From contig CACOLA010000001.1 of the NCBI GenBank assembly GCA_902627935.1, positions 124,001 through 188,000 on the forward strand: 64,000 nt of DNA. The letters run 5' to 3'. Both the position numbers and the translations under genes were made by a program. The notes under the pieces are model-generated. The model searched no databases, was not told the DNA's origin, and was given only the letters and a program-made list of their open reading frames with translations. This document shows positions 1 through 7,420 of the stretch, one piece after another (position 1 is the first letter of the stretch; every line of letters begins with the position of its first letter). The DNA is from an uncultured Pelagibacteraceae bacterium (lineage in GTDB: Bacteria > Pseudomonadota > Alphaproteobacteria > Pelagibacterales > Pelagibacteraceae).

Positions 1-2
1 AA

Positions 3-833
3 CCTGATTTAATTATTGGTATAGGTGGTGGATCTGTAATGGATATTGCTAAAGCTTGTTCTTGTCTTTTTAATAAGACTAATAAAACTAAAATAGAAAA
101 TGTTGATATCAAAAAAAAGATTAGAACTATATTGGTGCCAACTATCTTAGGATCTGGAGCTGAAAACTCAAGAGGAGCAATATTAAAATATAAAAATGAT
201 AAAAAAATTGCGATTAGACATGATTTAATAAAAGCAGACTATGTATATGTCGATTTAAATTTGACAAAATCAGCAAAAAATAAAATTAAATGTGAAGCAC
301 TTTATGATTGTCTTTCACATGCTGTAGAGACATATATTTCGAATTTCTCAAATAAAATTGTAAAAAAACGATCATTAAATGCAATACGGTTTTTAATGAA
401 TGTGAAGTCAGTTTCATTTTTTAAAAGCAAGATTAATTTAAAAAAATTAGCATTATGCTCTATATTTATGGGACAAAACCTTTCGGAAAGCACAACCTGT
501 TTGCCACATAGGATTCAATATTCACTCTCTGAATTTTCAAATACCACTCATGCTCAAGGAATAATTGCTTTACATAAAGGATGGTTATTGTGTTCAATTA
601 ACTCAATTAGTTTTAAAAAACTCAGTAAAGATCTCAATATAGAGAATATTAAATTTTATCAAAAAATAATTGATTTGAGAAAACGACTAAAGATTAATTA
701 CTCATTAGGAAATTTTAAAATAAAAAAAAAACATTTTAGAAAAATTTCAAGTAAAACAAATGGAAAATTAGAAGCAGATCCAATTTATGTAAATAAAAAA
801 ACAATTTTTAAAATTTTAGAAAAATCTTTATGA
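3..833 (+). CDS. Iron-containing alcohol dehydrogenase, 5'-truncated by window edge (possible phosphonoacetaldehyde reductase)
   Basis: The frame is open from the first bases, so the ATG at 39 is internal and the N-terminus lies outside the window. Counting codons from base 3, the dinucleotide-binding GGGS motif is at 8-11, followed by MDIAK. The four metal ligands of the iron-dependent alcohol dehydrogenase family appear intact: D102 and H106 (D-x3-H in YDCLSHAVE), and H169 and H183 spaced 14 apart. The segment STTCLPHRIQYSLS, followed by THAQG, resembles, from memory, the aldehyde reductases of phosphonate pathways more than FucO-type enzymes. The 4-base ATGA overlap with the next gene implies translational coupling. 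Inferred role: reduction of a small aldehyde, perhaps phosphonoacetaldehyde to 2-hydroxyethylphosphonate, for the cytidylyltransferase and LicD genes downstream. The family call is firm; the substrate is not. Confidence 0.8.
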   Translation, partial: PDLIIGIGGGSVMDIAKACSCLFNKTNKTKIENVDIKKKIRTILVPTILGSGAENSRGAILKYKNDKKIAIRHDLIKADYVYVDLNLTKSAKNKIKCEALYDCLSHAVETYISNFSNKIVKKRSLNAIRFLMNVKSVSFFKSKINLKKLALCSIFMGQNLSESTTCLPHRIQYSLSEFSNTTHAQGIIALHKGWLLCSINSISFKKLSKDLNIENIKFYQKIIDLRKRLKINYSLGNFKIKKKHFRKISSKTNGKLEADPIYVNKKTIFKILEKSL

Positions 834-1555
834 TAGGAGTTATATTAGCTGCAGGAAGAGGATCGAGACTTAAAAACTTTTCTAATGATAAACCAAAAGC
901 ATTTATAAATTTATATAAGTCAAAAAAAATCATTGATTATCAAATTTCAGTTCTTAGAAAAATTAAAGTAAAAAAAATTATTATAGTAGTTGGTTATAAG
1001 AAAAATTTTTTTTATAGAAAATTTAAAAAAGATAAGGATATATCTTTTCTATATAACAGAAATTGGAAAACTACTAATGTTCTTAAATCATTTTCTTTAG
1101 CATTAAATATATTAAATGATGATTTTATTTTTGTTCATGCAGACTCAATTGTAGAAATAAATTTATATAAAAGTTTCTTGGGTTCAAAATTTTCTATTTT
1201 ACCTTTTAAAAAAAAGAAAAAATATCCAACTGAAGATATGAAGCTGTATATAAGAAATAAAAAAGTTTTTTTAACAAAAAAAAATATTACAAATTTGTAT
1301 CCAAAAGGTGAATTTTTGGGAATCGCTTTTTTTAAAAAAAATTTGATTCATGAACTCAAAAAAAAAGTAAAGATATTAAAAGATAGTAAAGATTTTTCAA
1401 AAATGTTTTTTGAAGATCTGATAAATAAAGTTTCAAATAAATATCATTTTAAAAAACTTAATATTAAAAAATTAAAATTTGTAGAAATTGATTTCAAAGA
1501 TGATTTAGATCAAGCTAGATTAATATTTAAAAAATATTTTTCTAATTTTTTTTAA
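830..1555 (+). CDS. LicC-like nucleotidyltransferase (probable CTP:phospho- or phosphono-alcohol cytidylyltransferase)
   Basis: A 241-residue single-domain nucleotidyltransferase with a GT-A fold. The nucleotide-binding signature LAAGRGSRL is at residues 6-14, the KPK lysines at 21-23 and an HADS motif with the metal-binding Asp at about 103-106. The stretch WKTTNVLKSFSLA near 79-91 resembles the TN-x2-S-L-x-LA segment of LicC and PntC-type cytidylyltransferases, which bind choline-phosphate-like acceptors. It is therefore more likely to activate a small phosphorylated or phosphonylated alcohol than a sugar. It overlaps the alcohol dehydrogenase by four bases and is followed by a LicD homologue, the usual partner that transfers the CMP-activated group. 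The nucleotidyltransferase fold is clear; CTP and the acceptor are inferred. It is very rich in Lys and Phe, typical of SAR11 island genes. Confidence 0.75.
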   Translation: MIGVILAAGRGSRLKNFSNDKPKAFINLYKSKKIIDYQISVLRKIKVKKIIIVVGYKKNFFYRKFKKDKDISFLYNRNWKTTNVLKSFSLALNILNDDFIFVHADSIVEINLYKSFLGSKFSILPFKKKKKYPTEDMKLYIRNKKVFLTKKNITNLYPKGEFLGIAFFKKNLIHELKKKVKILKDSKDFSKMFFEDLINKVSNKYHFKKLNIKKLKFVEIDFKDDLDQARLIFKKYFSNFF

Positions 1556-1612
1556 ATAAATCTATGATACTAATTGATTAATAAATAAGATAATTATTAG
1601 AAAATAATAAAA

Positions 1613-2221
1613 TTGAATAACAAAATTAAAATTAGAACTACAGAAGAGCTTAGTGATAGAAAAGAGCGTTTTCTTGAAATATGTAAGCTTTTAGACGATT
1701 TAAATCTTACCTATTTTTTAATTGGAGGTGTTCTCTTAGGTGCCAAGAGAGACAAGAAGTTTATTGAGTGGGATTGGGATGTAGAAATTAACCTTTTTAT
1801 TGAAGATCTTAATCTAAATTTTAATAAGATTTTGTCTAAATTATTAAATAATAATTTTGAGATAGACTATTGCAGAAAAACTCAGACTGATTCAAAAATA
1901 AACTTTTTTAAGAATTATAGTAAGGAAATAACTGGTTATACTTTAAATGGTTGGACTTATGATAAAGATAATAAAAGATATTTTAGAAATAAGTTAAGTT
2001 TTCCTGATCATTTCCTAAAAGAATTTGAAATAATTGAATTTTATGGAAAGAAATTTAATGCCCCTAATCCAATTACAGAATATCTTACTTATCAATTTGG
2101 TGATTGGCAGGTTAGAAAGAGAACCGATAATAAATCAATTTACATGACGCCAAAATTTTATAAACGAGATAATTTTATTGTTTCATTTGTAAAATCAATA
2201 ATCAATAAATTCAAAAGATAA
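1613..2221 (+). CDS. LicD-family phosphotransferase
   Basis: A 202-residue protein with the LicD core: GGVLLGAKR at residues 38-46 and the acidic WDWDVE motif at 53-58, matching the usual GG-x-LLGA-x-R and WDDD pattern of phosphocholine transferases and fukutin-like enzymes. The family moves a phosphodiester-linked head group from a CDP-activated donor to a sugar. The start is TTG at 1613: an in-frame TAG lies five codons upstream and no ATG is available before the core. It follows the LicC-like gene by 57 bases on the same strand. Together they suggest decoration of a surface glycan with a phosphocholine-like or phosphonate group. The acceptor glycan and group are unknown. Confidence 0.78.
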   Translation: MNNKIKIRTTEELSDRKERFLEICKLLDDLNLTYFLIGGVLLGAKRDKKFIEWDWDVEINLFIEDLNLNFNKILSKLLNNNFEIDYCRKTQTDSKINFFKNYSKEITGYTLNGWTYDKDNKRYFRNKLSFPDHFLKEFEIIEFYGKKFNAPNPITEYLTYQFGDWQVRKRTDNKSIYMTPKFYKRDNFIVSFVKSIINKFKR

Positions 2222-2243
2222 TTTTCAATAAAATAATATAGTA

Positions 2244-3347
2244 TTATTTATTCATTATTCTGAAAATTAATTTAAAATACCTATTTAAATTAATTTTCTC
2301 ATCGTATCTAGATAATCTTTTTTGGGCAAATTTTGTTCTATGAATACATTTATTGTAATTATTTTTCATATATATTATTTTTTTTGAAAGAGTTTTGTAG
2401 TCGCCAACTTTAAAAAGAAGACCTCCTTTACCATTTAATAAAATCTCCCTTGGACCTGTAGGGCAATTAGATGAAATAATTGGTTTTCCCAAAGTTAAAG
2501 CTTCAAGTAAAACATTTGGCAAACCCTCATATTTTGAGGATAAAATTAATGCATCAGCTAATTTTATATAAGGATAGGGATTTTTTTTAAAATTTATTAT
2601 TTTGACATACTGGGTTAATTTATTATCTAAAATAAAACGTTTAATTTTAAACTTATTAATTCCACGTCCTATTATAAGTAATTCAATTTTATATTTTGGG
2701 GAAATTATTTTGATAGCTTTTAAAAGTGTAAGATGATCTTTTTGATCCACTAATCGTCCAACACTAATCAATTTTAGTGATGATTGTTGTTTAAAAATTT
2801 TTTTACTGATCTTCTTTTTAGAAAGTTTTAAAATTTTTGTTTTATTCAATGGATTGAATATACATTCTGAATTCACATTAAATTCTTTTTTCATCTCTTT
2901 TTTGAAATCAAGACTATTTACAATAACTGCCTTAGGATATTTAAGTAATAATTTAAAAGCATTATGCTTTAATTTATTTTTAGACCATCCTGAAGGAGAA
3001 GCATTAGATCGTGCTATTATTTTAGTATTAAAGATTTTACATATCAAAATTGCATAAAAATTTGCTTGAAAACTTAAAACAACCGACTGAGAATTAAAGA
3101 ATAGTTCTTTAGCAAGTAAAAACATACTATGTAAAATTTTAAATAATCTTGAATTATTCAAAATATAATTTTGCTTTGTTGTAATTATTTTTATTTTTGG
3201 ATCTAAATTTTTTGTATCTAAGGAGGAAGTTATCAAGTTCACATTTTTAAATTTTTGGGCTAGATAATTACTTATTAAAAAAAAATTTTTTTCAACACCA
3301 CCACCTTCAATTGATGGTATAAATATAATTAATTTTTTTGATTTCAT
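2244..3347 (-). CDS. Glycosyltransferase, GT4 family
   Basis: A 367-residue GT-B fold retaining glycosyltransferase. The N-terminal half has the glycine-rich EGGGVEKN loop at 14-21. The C-terminal nucleotide-sugar domain begins with SVGRLVDQKDH near 195-205 and carries the EGLPNVLLEAL motif at 274-284, where the glutamates contact the donor ribose and phosphate. No signal peptide or membrane segment is evident, so it probably acts at the cytoplasmic face on a lipid-linked oligosaccharide. It converges on the LicD gene with 22 bases between them and diverges from the next glycosyltransferase. Donor and acceptor cannot be read from the sequence. Confidence 0.85.
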   Translation of the reverse strand: MKSKKLIIFIPSIEGGGVEKNFFLISNYLAQKFKNVNLITSSLDTKNLDPKIKIITTKQNYILNNSRLFKILHSMFLLAKELFFNSQSVVLSFQANFYAILICKIFNTKIIARSNASPSGWSKNKLKHNAFKLLLKYPKAVIVNSLDFKKEMKKEFNVNSECIFNPLNKTKILKLSKKKISKKIFKQQSSLKLISVGRLVDQKDHLTLLKAIKIISPKYKIELLIIGRGINKFKIKRFILDNKLTQYVKIINFKKNPYPYIKLADALILSSKYEGLPNVLLEALTLGKPIISSNCPTGPREILLNGKGGLLFKVGDYKTLSKKIIYMKNNYNKCIHRTKFAQKRLSRYDEKINLNRYFKLIFRIMNK

Positions 3348-3468
3348 TTAAATTCAGCAGCAACGTATACTTTATCTTTTTATTTTGCTCAATTATATTC
3401 GTTTTGATTATAATTTGTTCTTGATCTCGATAAAAACTATTCCTACAAAAGATATCATATGGTAAAAT

Positions 3469-3495
3469 TTGACTATTCACTATAGATTGTATTAA
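3469..3495 (+). promoter_or_regulatory. Possible promoter for the plus-strand GT4 gene
   Basis: TTGACT at 3469-3474 and TATTAA at 3490-3495 are separated by 15 bases, placing a start site about ten bases before the coding region. The spacing is shorter than the optimum and such matches arise easily in AT-rich DNA, so this is weak. The surrounding 3348-3511 gap must carry promoters for two divergent genes; nothing else was recognised in it. Confidence 0.3.
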
Positions 3496-3511
3496 TCTTT
3501 AATTGAAGATA

Positions 3512-4684
3512 ATGACAAATCAAACCTCAAAAAAAAATGTTTTTATATGGTCCCCATTTACTTCAAAAATTGGAACTACTCAAAATATAATTAATAATTC
3601 ATACAGTTTAGTAAAATACAGTTATGATCACCAGTTTAATATAAAGATAATTAATGCTTTTGGAGAGTGGGATAATTATACGAATGAATTAAAAAAAAAG
3701 AAAATTGATATTCATAATTTCAAGTTAATAAGATTTTTAAAAAATTGGAAAAAAGTTGGTTTCTTTAAAAGTAGATTTGTGTATTTTATCATATTTTTAC
3801 TTTCTTTTATTCCAATGTTTTTTTTAATTAAAAAAAACAAACCTGATTTCTTAATCATACACTTAATAACATCACTTCCTTTGATCATTTTTTCAGTTTT
3901 TAACTTTAAAACCAAATTAATTTTACACATGGCAGGACATCCTAAATTAAACTTTATGAGAAAAACTGTCTTAAAGATTGCCTCAAAAAAAGTATTCAAA
4001 GTAATTTGCCCTTCAAATGAACTTAAAGATATTTTAATTAATGAAAATATTTTTGATGATAAACAAATTTCTGTAATTGAGGATTCACATATTGAGATTA
4101 AAAAAATACAATATTTAAAAAAAATCAAAATAGAGGACGACTTTTTTAGGGATACTAAAGTTTTAATATCGATAGGCAGAATGACAAAGCAGAAAGATTA
4201 TAATTTTTTAATAAAAAATTTTAAAAAACTTTCGATAAAATATTCAGACATAAAATTATTGATTATTGGTGATGGTGAAGAAAAAAATTCTTTAATAAAT
4301 TTGATTAAAAAACTTAATTTGGAAAACAAAATTAAACTTTTAAATTATGAGCCAAATATTTATAAATATTTAAGTAGATCAAATTTTTATATTTCTACTT
4401 CAATATGGGAGGGATCTAGTTTAGCTATGATTGATGCAGCTTTCATTGGAATTCCTATCTTATGTAGTGATTGTCCATCAGGTAGGAAAGAATTTATAGG
4501 AAATGATGAAAGAGGTTTTATATATAAACAAGGGAATGACGAAGATTTCTTAAAAAAATTTTCTATTATGTATTCTAAAAAGCCTGAAAATATTAAAGAC
4601 GTTTTAGTAAATGCAAAAAAAGAAACTAAAAAGTTTACTTTATTTAAAAATTTTTTAAGTTTTCAAGCGCTTTTAAAATACTAA
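3512..4684 (+). CDS. Glycosyltransferase, GT4 family
   Basis: A GT-B glycosyltransferase of 390 residues from the ATG at 3512; a TTG three codons upstream is a possible but less likely start. The C-terminal donor-binding domain has SIGRMTKQKDY near 220-230 and the EGSSLAMIDAA motif at 300-310, equivalent to the E-x7-E motif of GT4 (here the second acidic residue is D308). A hydrophobic run at about 89-106 could peripherally associate it with the inner membrane. It is the last island gene before the minus-strand tRNA-Thr, towards which it converges. It likely adds a sugar to the same surface polymer as its neighbours; the specificity is unknown. Confidence 0.85.
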   Translation: MTNQTSKKNVFIWSPFTSKIGTTQNIINNSYSLVKYSYDHQFNIKIINAFGEWDNYTNELKKKKIDIHNFKLIRFLKNWKKVGFFKSRFVYFIIFLLSFIPMFFLIKKNKPDFLIIHLITSLPLIIFSVFNFKTKLILHMAGHPKLNFMRKTVLKIASKKVFKVICPSNELKDILINENIFDDKQISVIEDSHIEIKKIQYLKKIKIEDDFFRDTKVLISIGRMTKQKDYNFLIKNFKKLSIKYSDIKLLIIGDGEEKNSLINLIKKLNLENKIKLLNYEPNIYKYLSRSNFYISTSIWEGSSLAMIDAAFIGIPILCSDCPSGRKEFIGNDERGFIYKQGNDEDFLKKFSIMYSKKPENIKDVLVNAKKETKKFTLFKNFLSFQALLKY

Positions 4685-4700
4685 TAGTAAAATATTAAAG

Positions 4701-4776
4701 TGGTGCCCCCGCACGGATTCGAACCGCGGACCTATTGATTACAAATCAATTGCTCTACCAACTGAGCTACAAGGGC
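4701..4776 (-). tRNA. tRNA-Thr (UGU)
   Basis: The minus strand folds as a standard cloverleaf of 76 bases with an encoded 3' CCA. The acceptor stem pairs GCCCTTG with CGGGGGC, the T arm contains TTCGAAT, and the anticodon stem ATTGA/TCAAT encloses loop TTTGTAA with anticodon TGT. It lies 33 bases downstream of rlmB on the same strand and may be co-transcribed with it. It marks the border between the surface-glycan island and the conserved core. Confidence 0.95.
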
Positions 4777-4809
4777 ATAAACAATAATTATTAACTATTT
4801 TATAATTAA

Positions 4810-5553
4810 TCAACTCTTTTTTTTTAAGTAATTTAAGTGATGAAAAACAATCGCAGCACTATTAGATATATTTAAACTTTCTATTTTTTTGTTGATGTCA
4901 ATCTTGACTAAAAAATCTGCATATTTTGATGTGTGCTTATGCATACCTGACCCCTCTGAACCAAATAAAAGTAATATATTTCCTTCCCACTCAATATTTG
5001 TAAAACTTTTATCACCATTTCCATCAAAACCATAAATCCAAAAGTTTTTATCTTTTAAGTTTTTAAGCGTTGAATTAATATTAGATACTTCAAATATATT
5101 TACATATTCCATTGCACCACTTGCAGCTTTATACATGAGTTTGCTTTCACTAGGAAAATGCCTTTCTTTAATTACTATTCCATCAATATTAAATGATGCA
5201 GCACTTCTTATTAAGGATCCAATATTTCTCGGATCCGATACTCCATCTAAACACGCTAAAGTAATTTGATCTTTTTCTTTAATGAATTTCTTTAGAGAAA
5301 GTTTTTCTAAATGTTCAATTTCAGCAACATAACCTTGGTGTAGTAAATTTTCTTTTGTGCAATATTTGTCTAGTTCTTTTTTGGTTTTAAAATAAACCTT
5401 TATATCTCGAAGCAAATTTTTTTGTGGGTTTTTTCTATGAATATTTTTTTTACTTTCCTCGGTTAAAAATACCCTCAATACCCTTCTATTGGTATTTTTC
5501 AACGCTTCGATTACAGCATGTTGGCCAACAATAAAAAAAGACGAATTATTCAT
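4810..5553 (-). CDS. rlmB: 23S rRNA 2'-O-methyltransferase RlmB (TrmH/SpoU family)
   Basis: A 247-residue SPOUT methyltransferase that by family would methylate G2251 ribose in the 23S rRNA P loop, using S-adenosylmethionine. The N-terminal substrate-binding domain starts with GQHAVIEAL at 10-18. The three SpoU motifs are present: LDGVSDPRNIGSLIRSA at 102-118, LFGSEGSGM at 196-204 and LNISNSAAI at 227-235; together they form the knotted cofactor site. The length matches the family. It is transcribed away from the tRNA-Tyr/tuf operon and towards tRNA-Thr. Assignment to RlmB rather than another TrmH paralogue rests on the N-terminal domain and length. Confidence 0.88.
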   Translation of the reverse strand: MNNSSFFIVGQHAVIEALKNTNRRVLRVFLTEESKKNIHRKNPQKNLLRDIKVYFKTKKELDKYCTKENLLHQGYVAEIEHLEKLSLKKFIKEKDQITLACLDGVSDPRNIGSLIRSAASFNIDGIVIKERHFPSESKLMYKAASGAMEYVNIFEVSNINSTLKNLKDKNFWIYGFDGNGDKSFTNIEWEGNILLLFGSEGSGMHKHTSKYADFLVKIDINKKIESLNISNSAAIVFHHLNYLKKKS

Positions 5554-5606
5554 AAATTTTAATAACTTTTACATAATTTTACTATATTTTCTTAACATTT
5601 CTCGTA

Positions 5607-5634
5607 TTGCAATTACACAAACAAAGTATATAAA
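5607..5634 (+). promoter_or_regulatory. Probable stable-RNA promoter for tRNA-Tyr-tRNA-Gly-tuf
   Basis: TTGCAA at 5607-5612 and TATAAA at 5629-5634 are 16 bases apart. The -10 box is followed directly by ACGCGTG, a GC-rich discriminator that stands out in this AT-rich genome and is typical of promoters under stringent control for tRNA and ribosomal genes. Transcription would start near 5641, about 44 bases before tRNA-Tyr. Predicted from sequence only. Confidence 0.6.
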
Positions 5635-5664
5635 ACGCGTGTTGTTTAAAGCTTTTATTGAACA

Positions 5665-5680
5665 AGGGGACACTTCCCCT
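5665..5680 (+). other. Short hairpin just upstream of tRNA-Tyr
   Basis: AGGGGA (5665-5670) pairs with TCCCCT (5675-5680) around a four-base CACT loop. It ends four bases before tRNA-Tyr and has no U-tract, so it is not a terminator; a role in 5' processing or leader stability is possible. Confidence 0.5.
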
Positions 5681-5684
5681 AAAA

Positions 5685-5770
5685 GGAGGGGTTCCAGAGC
5701 GGTCAAATGGGGCGGGCTGTAAACCCGTTGACTTCGGTCTTCGAAAGTTCGAATCTTTCCCCCTCCACCA
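5685..5770 (+). tRNA. tRNA-Tyr (GUA)
   Basis: An 86-base class II tRNA with a long variable arm and encoded CCA. The acceptor stem pairs GGAGGGG with CCCCTCC, the anticodon loop reads CTGTAAA with anticodon GTA, and the T loop TTCGAAT is intact. It is first in a plus-strand transcript with tRNA-Gly and tuf. Confidence 0.95.
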
Positions 5771-5816
5771 TTCAATGAATCTTTAAGTAATGCTGGAGTG
5801 TAACTCTTGGGGTTGT

Positions 5817-5890
5817 GCGGGTGTAGTTCAATGGTAGAACGCTAGCCTTCCAAGCTGGATGTAAGGGTTCGATTCCCTTTACCCGCTCCA
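5817..5890 (+). tRNA. tRNA-Gly (UCC)
   Basis: A 74-base cloverleaf with encoded CCA. The acceptor stem pairs GCGGGTG with TACCCGC, and the anticodon stem CTAGC/GCTGG encloses CTTCCAA with anticodon TCC. It lies 46 bases after tRNA-Tyr and 43 before tuf, an order (Tyr-Gly-tuf-Trp) also known from other proteobacteria with a tufB-type locus. Confidence 0.95.
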
Positions 5891-5933
5891 AGAAATAAAA
5901 TTATAAAAAAAAAGAATGTGAGGAAAATAAGTA

Positions 5934-7124
5934 ATGTCTAAAGAAAAATTTGTAAGAAATAAACCGCATTGTAACATTGGAACAATCGGACACGTCGACC
6001 ATGGTAAAACCACTTTAACAGCAGCGATAACTAAAGTATTGTCTGAAACAGGTGGAGCACAAGCTGTAGCTTATGATCAAATAGATAAAGCTCCAGAAGA
6101 AAAAGAAAGAGGAATAACAATCTCTACTGCACACGTAGAGTATGAAACTGAAAAAAGACATTACGCGCACGTAGATTGTCCAGGACATGCTGACTATGTA
6201 AAAAATATGATTACTGGTGCAGCTCAAATGGACGGAGCAATTTTAGTTGTTAATGCTGCAGATGGTCCAATGCCTCAAACAAGAGAACATATTCTTTTAG
6301 CAAGGCAAGTTGGTGTACCTGCAATTTGTGTGTATTTAAACAAAGTTGATCAGGTTGATGATAAAGAGATGATAGATCTTGTTGAGGAAGAAATTAGAGA
6401 GCTGTTAACGTCATATAAATTTCCTGGCGACAAAACTCCAATAGCAAAAGGTTCTGCCTTAGCAGCCGTAGAAGGAAGAGATGAGGAGATTGGAAAAAAA
6501 TCAATATTAGAATTAATGAAAAATGTTGATGAGTTTATTCCACAGCCTGACAGACCTAAAGATAAAGATTTTTTGATGCCTGTTGAAGATGTTTTTTCAA
6601 TTTCTGGAAGAGGTACAGTAGCAACAGGAAGGGTAGAGTCAGGTATACTTAAAACTGGTGATGAACTTGAAATCGTTGGAATAAGGGAAACAAAGAAATC
6701 TGTGTGTACTGGAGTAGAAATGTTTAGAAAGCTATTAGATTCTGGTGAAGCAGGTGATAACGTTGGAGTACTTTTGAGAGGTGTTGAAAGAACTGATATT
6801 GAAAGAGGACAAGTTCTTTGTAAACCTGGATCTGTCACACCACACACTAAATTTGAAGCTCAAGCTTATGTGTTGAAAAAAGAGGAGGGCGGAAGACATA
6901 CACCTTTCTTCACAAAGTATAGACCACAGTTTTACTTTAGAACAACTGATGTAACTGGAGAAGTAGAGTTACCATCTGGAACAGAAATGGTTATGCCTGG
7001 GGACGATGCTAAATTTACTGTTAAGTTAATTACACCGATTGCGATGTCAGAAAAGTTAAATTTTGCTATCCGTGAAGGTGGAAGAACTGTTGGAGCTGGA
7101 GTAGTAACTAAGATTATAGAGTAA
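5934..7124 (+). CDS. tuf: Elongation factor Tu
   Basis: EF-Tu, 396 residues, is the GTPase that carries aminoacyl-tRNA to the ribosomal A site. The P-loop GHVDHGKT is at 19-26, followed by DCPGHADY (G3) and NKVD (G4), then the two beta-barrel domains ending in [18 protein letters not shown] Shine-Dalgarno-like stretch sits about a dozen bases upstream of the ATG. It is embedded between tRNA-Gly and tRNA-Trp (tufB-type position). The str cluster at 18438-21364 has no second copy, so this may be the only tuf gene, at least in this window. Codon use and GC content are higher than average, as expected for a very highly expressed gene. Confidence 0.98.
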   Translation: MSKEKFVRNKPHCNIGTIGHVDHGKTTLTAAITKVLSETGGAQAVAYDQIDKAPEEKERGITISTAHVEYETEKRHYAHVDCPGHADYVKNMITGAAQMDGAILVVNAADGPMPQTREHILLARQVGVPAICVYLNKVDQVDDKEMIDLVEEEIRELLTSYKFPGDKTPIAKGSALAAVEGRDEEIGKKSILELMKNVDEFIPQPDRPKDKDFLMPVEDVFSISGRGTVATGRVESGILKTGDELEIVGIRETKKSVCTGVEMFRKLLDSGEAGDNVGVLLRGVERTDIERGQVLCKPGSVTPHTKFEAQAYVLKKEEGGRHTPFFTKYRPQFYFRTTDVTGEVELPSGTEMVMPGDDAKFTVKLITPIAMSEKLNFAIREGGRTVGAGVVTKIIE

Positions 7125-7132
7125 GCTCTATA
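7115..7132 (+). other. Hairpin spanning the tuf stop codon, next to tRNA-Trp
   Basis: TATAGAG (7115-7121) pairs perfectly with CTCTATA (7126-7132), leaving TAAG as the loop, which contains the tuf stop codon. The stem ends one base before tRNA-Trp. No U-tract follows, so it is more likely a processing or 3'-end protecting structure than a terminator. Confidence 0.5.
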
Positions 7133-7133
7133 T

Positions 7134-7209
7134 AGGAGTGTAGCTCAATTGGTAGAGCGCCGGTCTCCAAAACCGGAGGCTGAGGGTTCGAGTCCCTCCG
7201 CTCCTGCCA
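7134..7209 (+). tRNA. tRNA-Trp (CCA)
   Basis: A 76-base cloverleaf with encoded CCA. The acceptor stem pairs AGGAGTG with CGCTCCT, and the anticodon stem CCGGT/ACCGG encloses CTCCAAA with anticodon CCA. It lies between tuf and secE, the usual proteobacterial position. Confidence 0.95.
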
Positions 7210-7228
7210 ATTAGAGAAATATAAAATT

Positions 7229-7420
7229 ATGAAAAACCCTATTAAATTTATTCAAGAAGTTAAGCAGGAGGCCTTTAAAGTATCCTGGCCAACTAGTAAA
7301 GAAACTGTTCAAGGTGCTTTAATGGTTCTTGCAATGGCGGTTGTAATGTCTTTATTTTTTTTGCTTTTGGACCAAGTTTTTAAATTCTTTTTAGAGATGT
7401 TATTAAAGGTAAGTATATAA
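7229..7420 (+). CDS. secE: Preprotein translocase subunit SecE
   Basis: A 63-residue short-form SecE. The amphipathic N-terminal part has the family signature FIQEVKQEAFKVSWPTSKE (about 8-26), followed by a single transmembrane helix at about 31-56. It clamps SecY in the inner membrane. The short one-helix form is standard outside enterobacteria. The stop codon overlaps the nusG start by one base, so the two are probably translationally coupled. Confidence 0.93.
   Translation: MKNPIKFIQEVKQEAFKVSWPTSKETVQGALMVLAMAVVMSLFFLLLDQVFKFFLEMLLKVSI

Noticed and set aside
39-833. A complete short gene starting at the ATG at 39
   Set aside because: The frame is open to the window edge and the GGGS cofactor motif lies upstream of this ATG, so the true start is outside the window.
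3712-4128. Minus-strand ORF of 138 codons inside the GT4 gene
   Set aside because: Antisense shadow of a clear glycosyltransferase; its content only reflects Lys/Phe-rich complement.
4701-4776. tRNA-Thr as an attachment site of an integrated element
   Set aside because: No integrase gene or repeated tRNA end was found on either side within the window.
5489-5775. ORFs on both strands across the tRNA-Tyr region
   Set aside because: They read through a perfect tRNA gene and the rlmB start, with no family resemblance.
6350-6847. Long minus-strand ORF opposite tuf (165 codons)
   Set aside because: Mirror of a highly conserved gene with constrained codons; Ser/Pro/Thr-rich with no recognisable motif.
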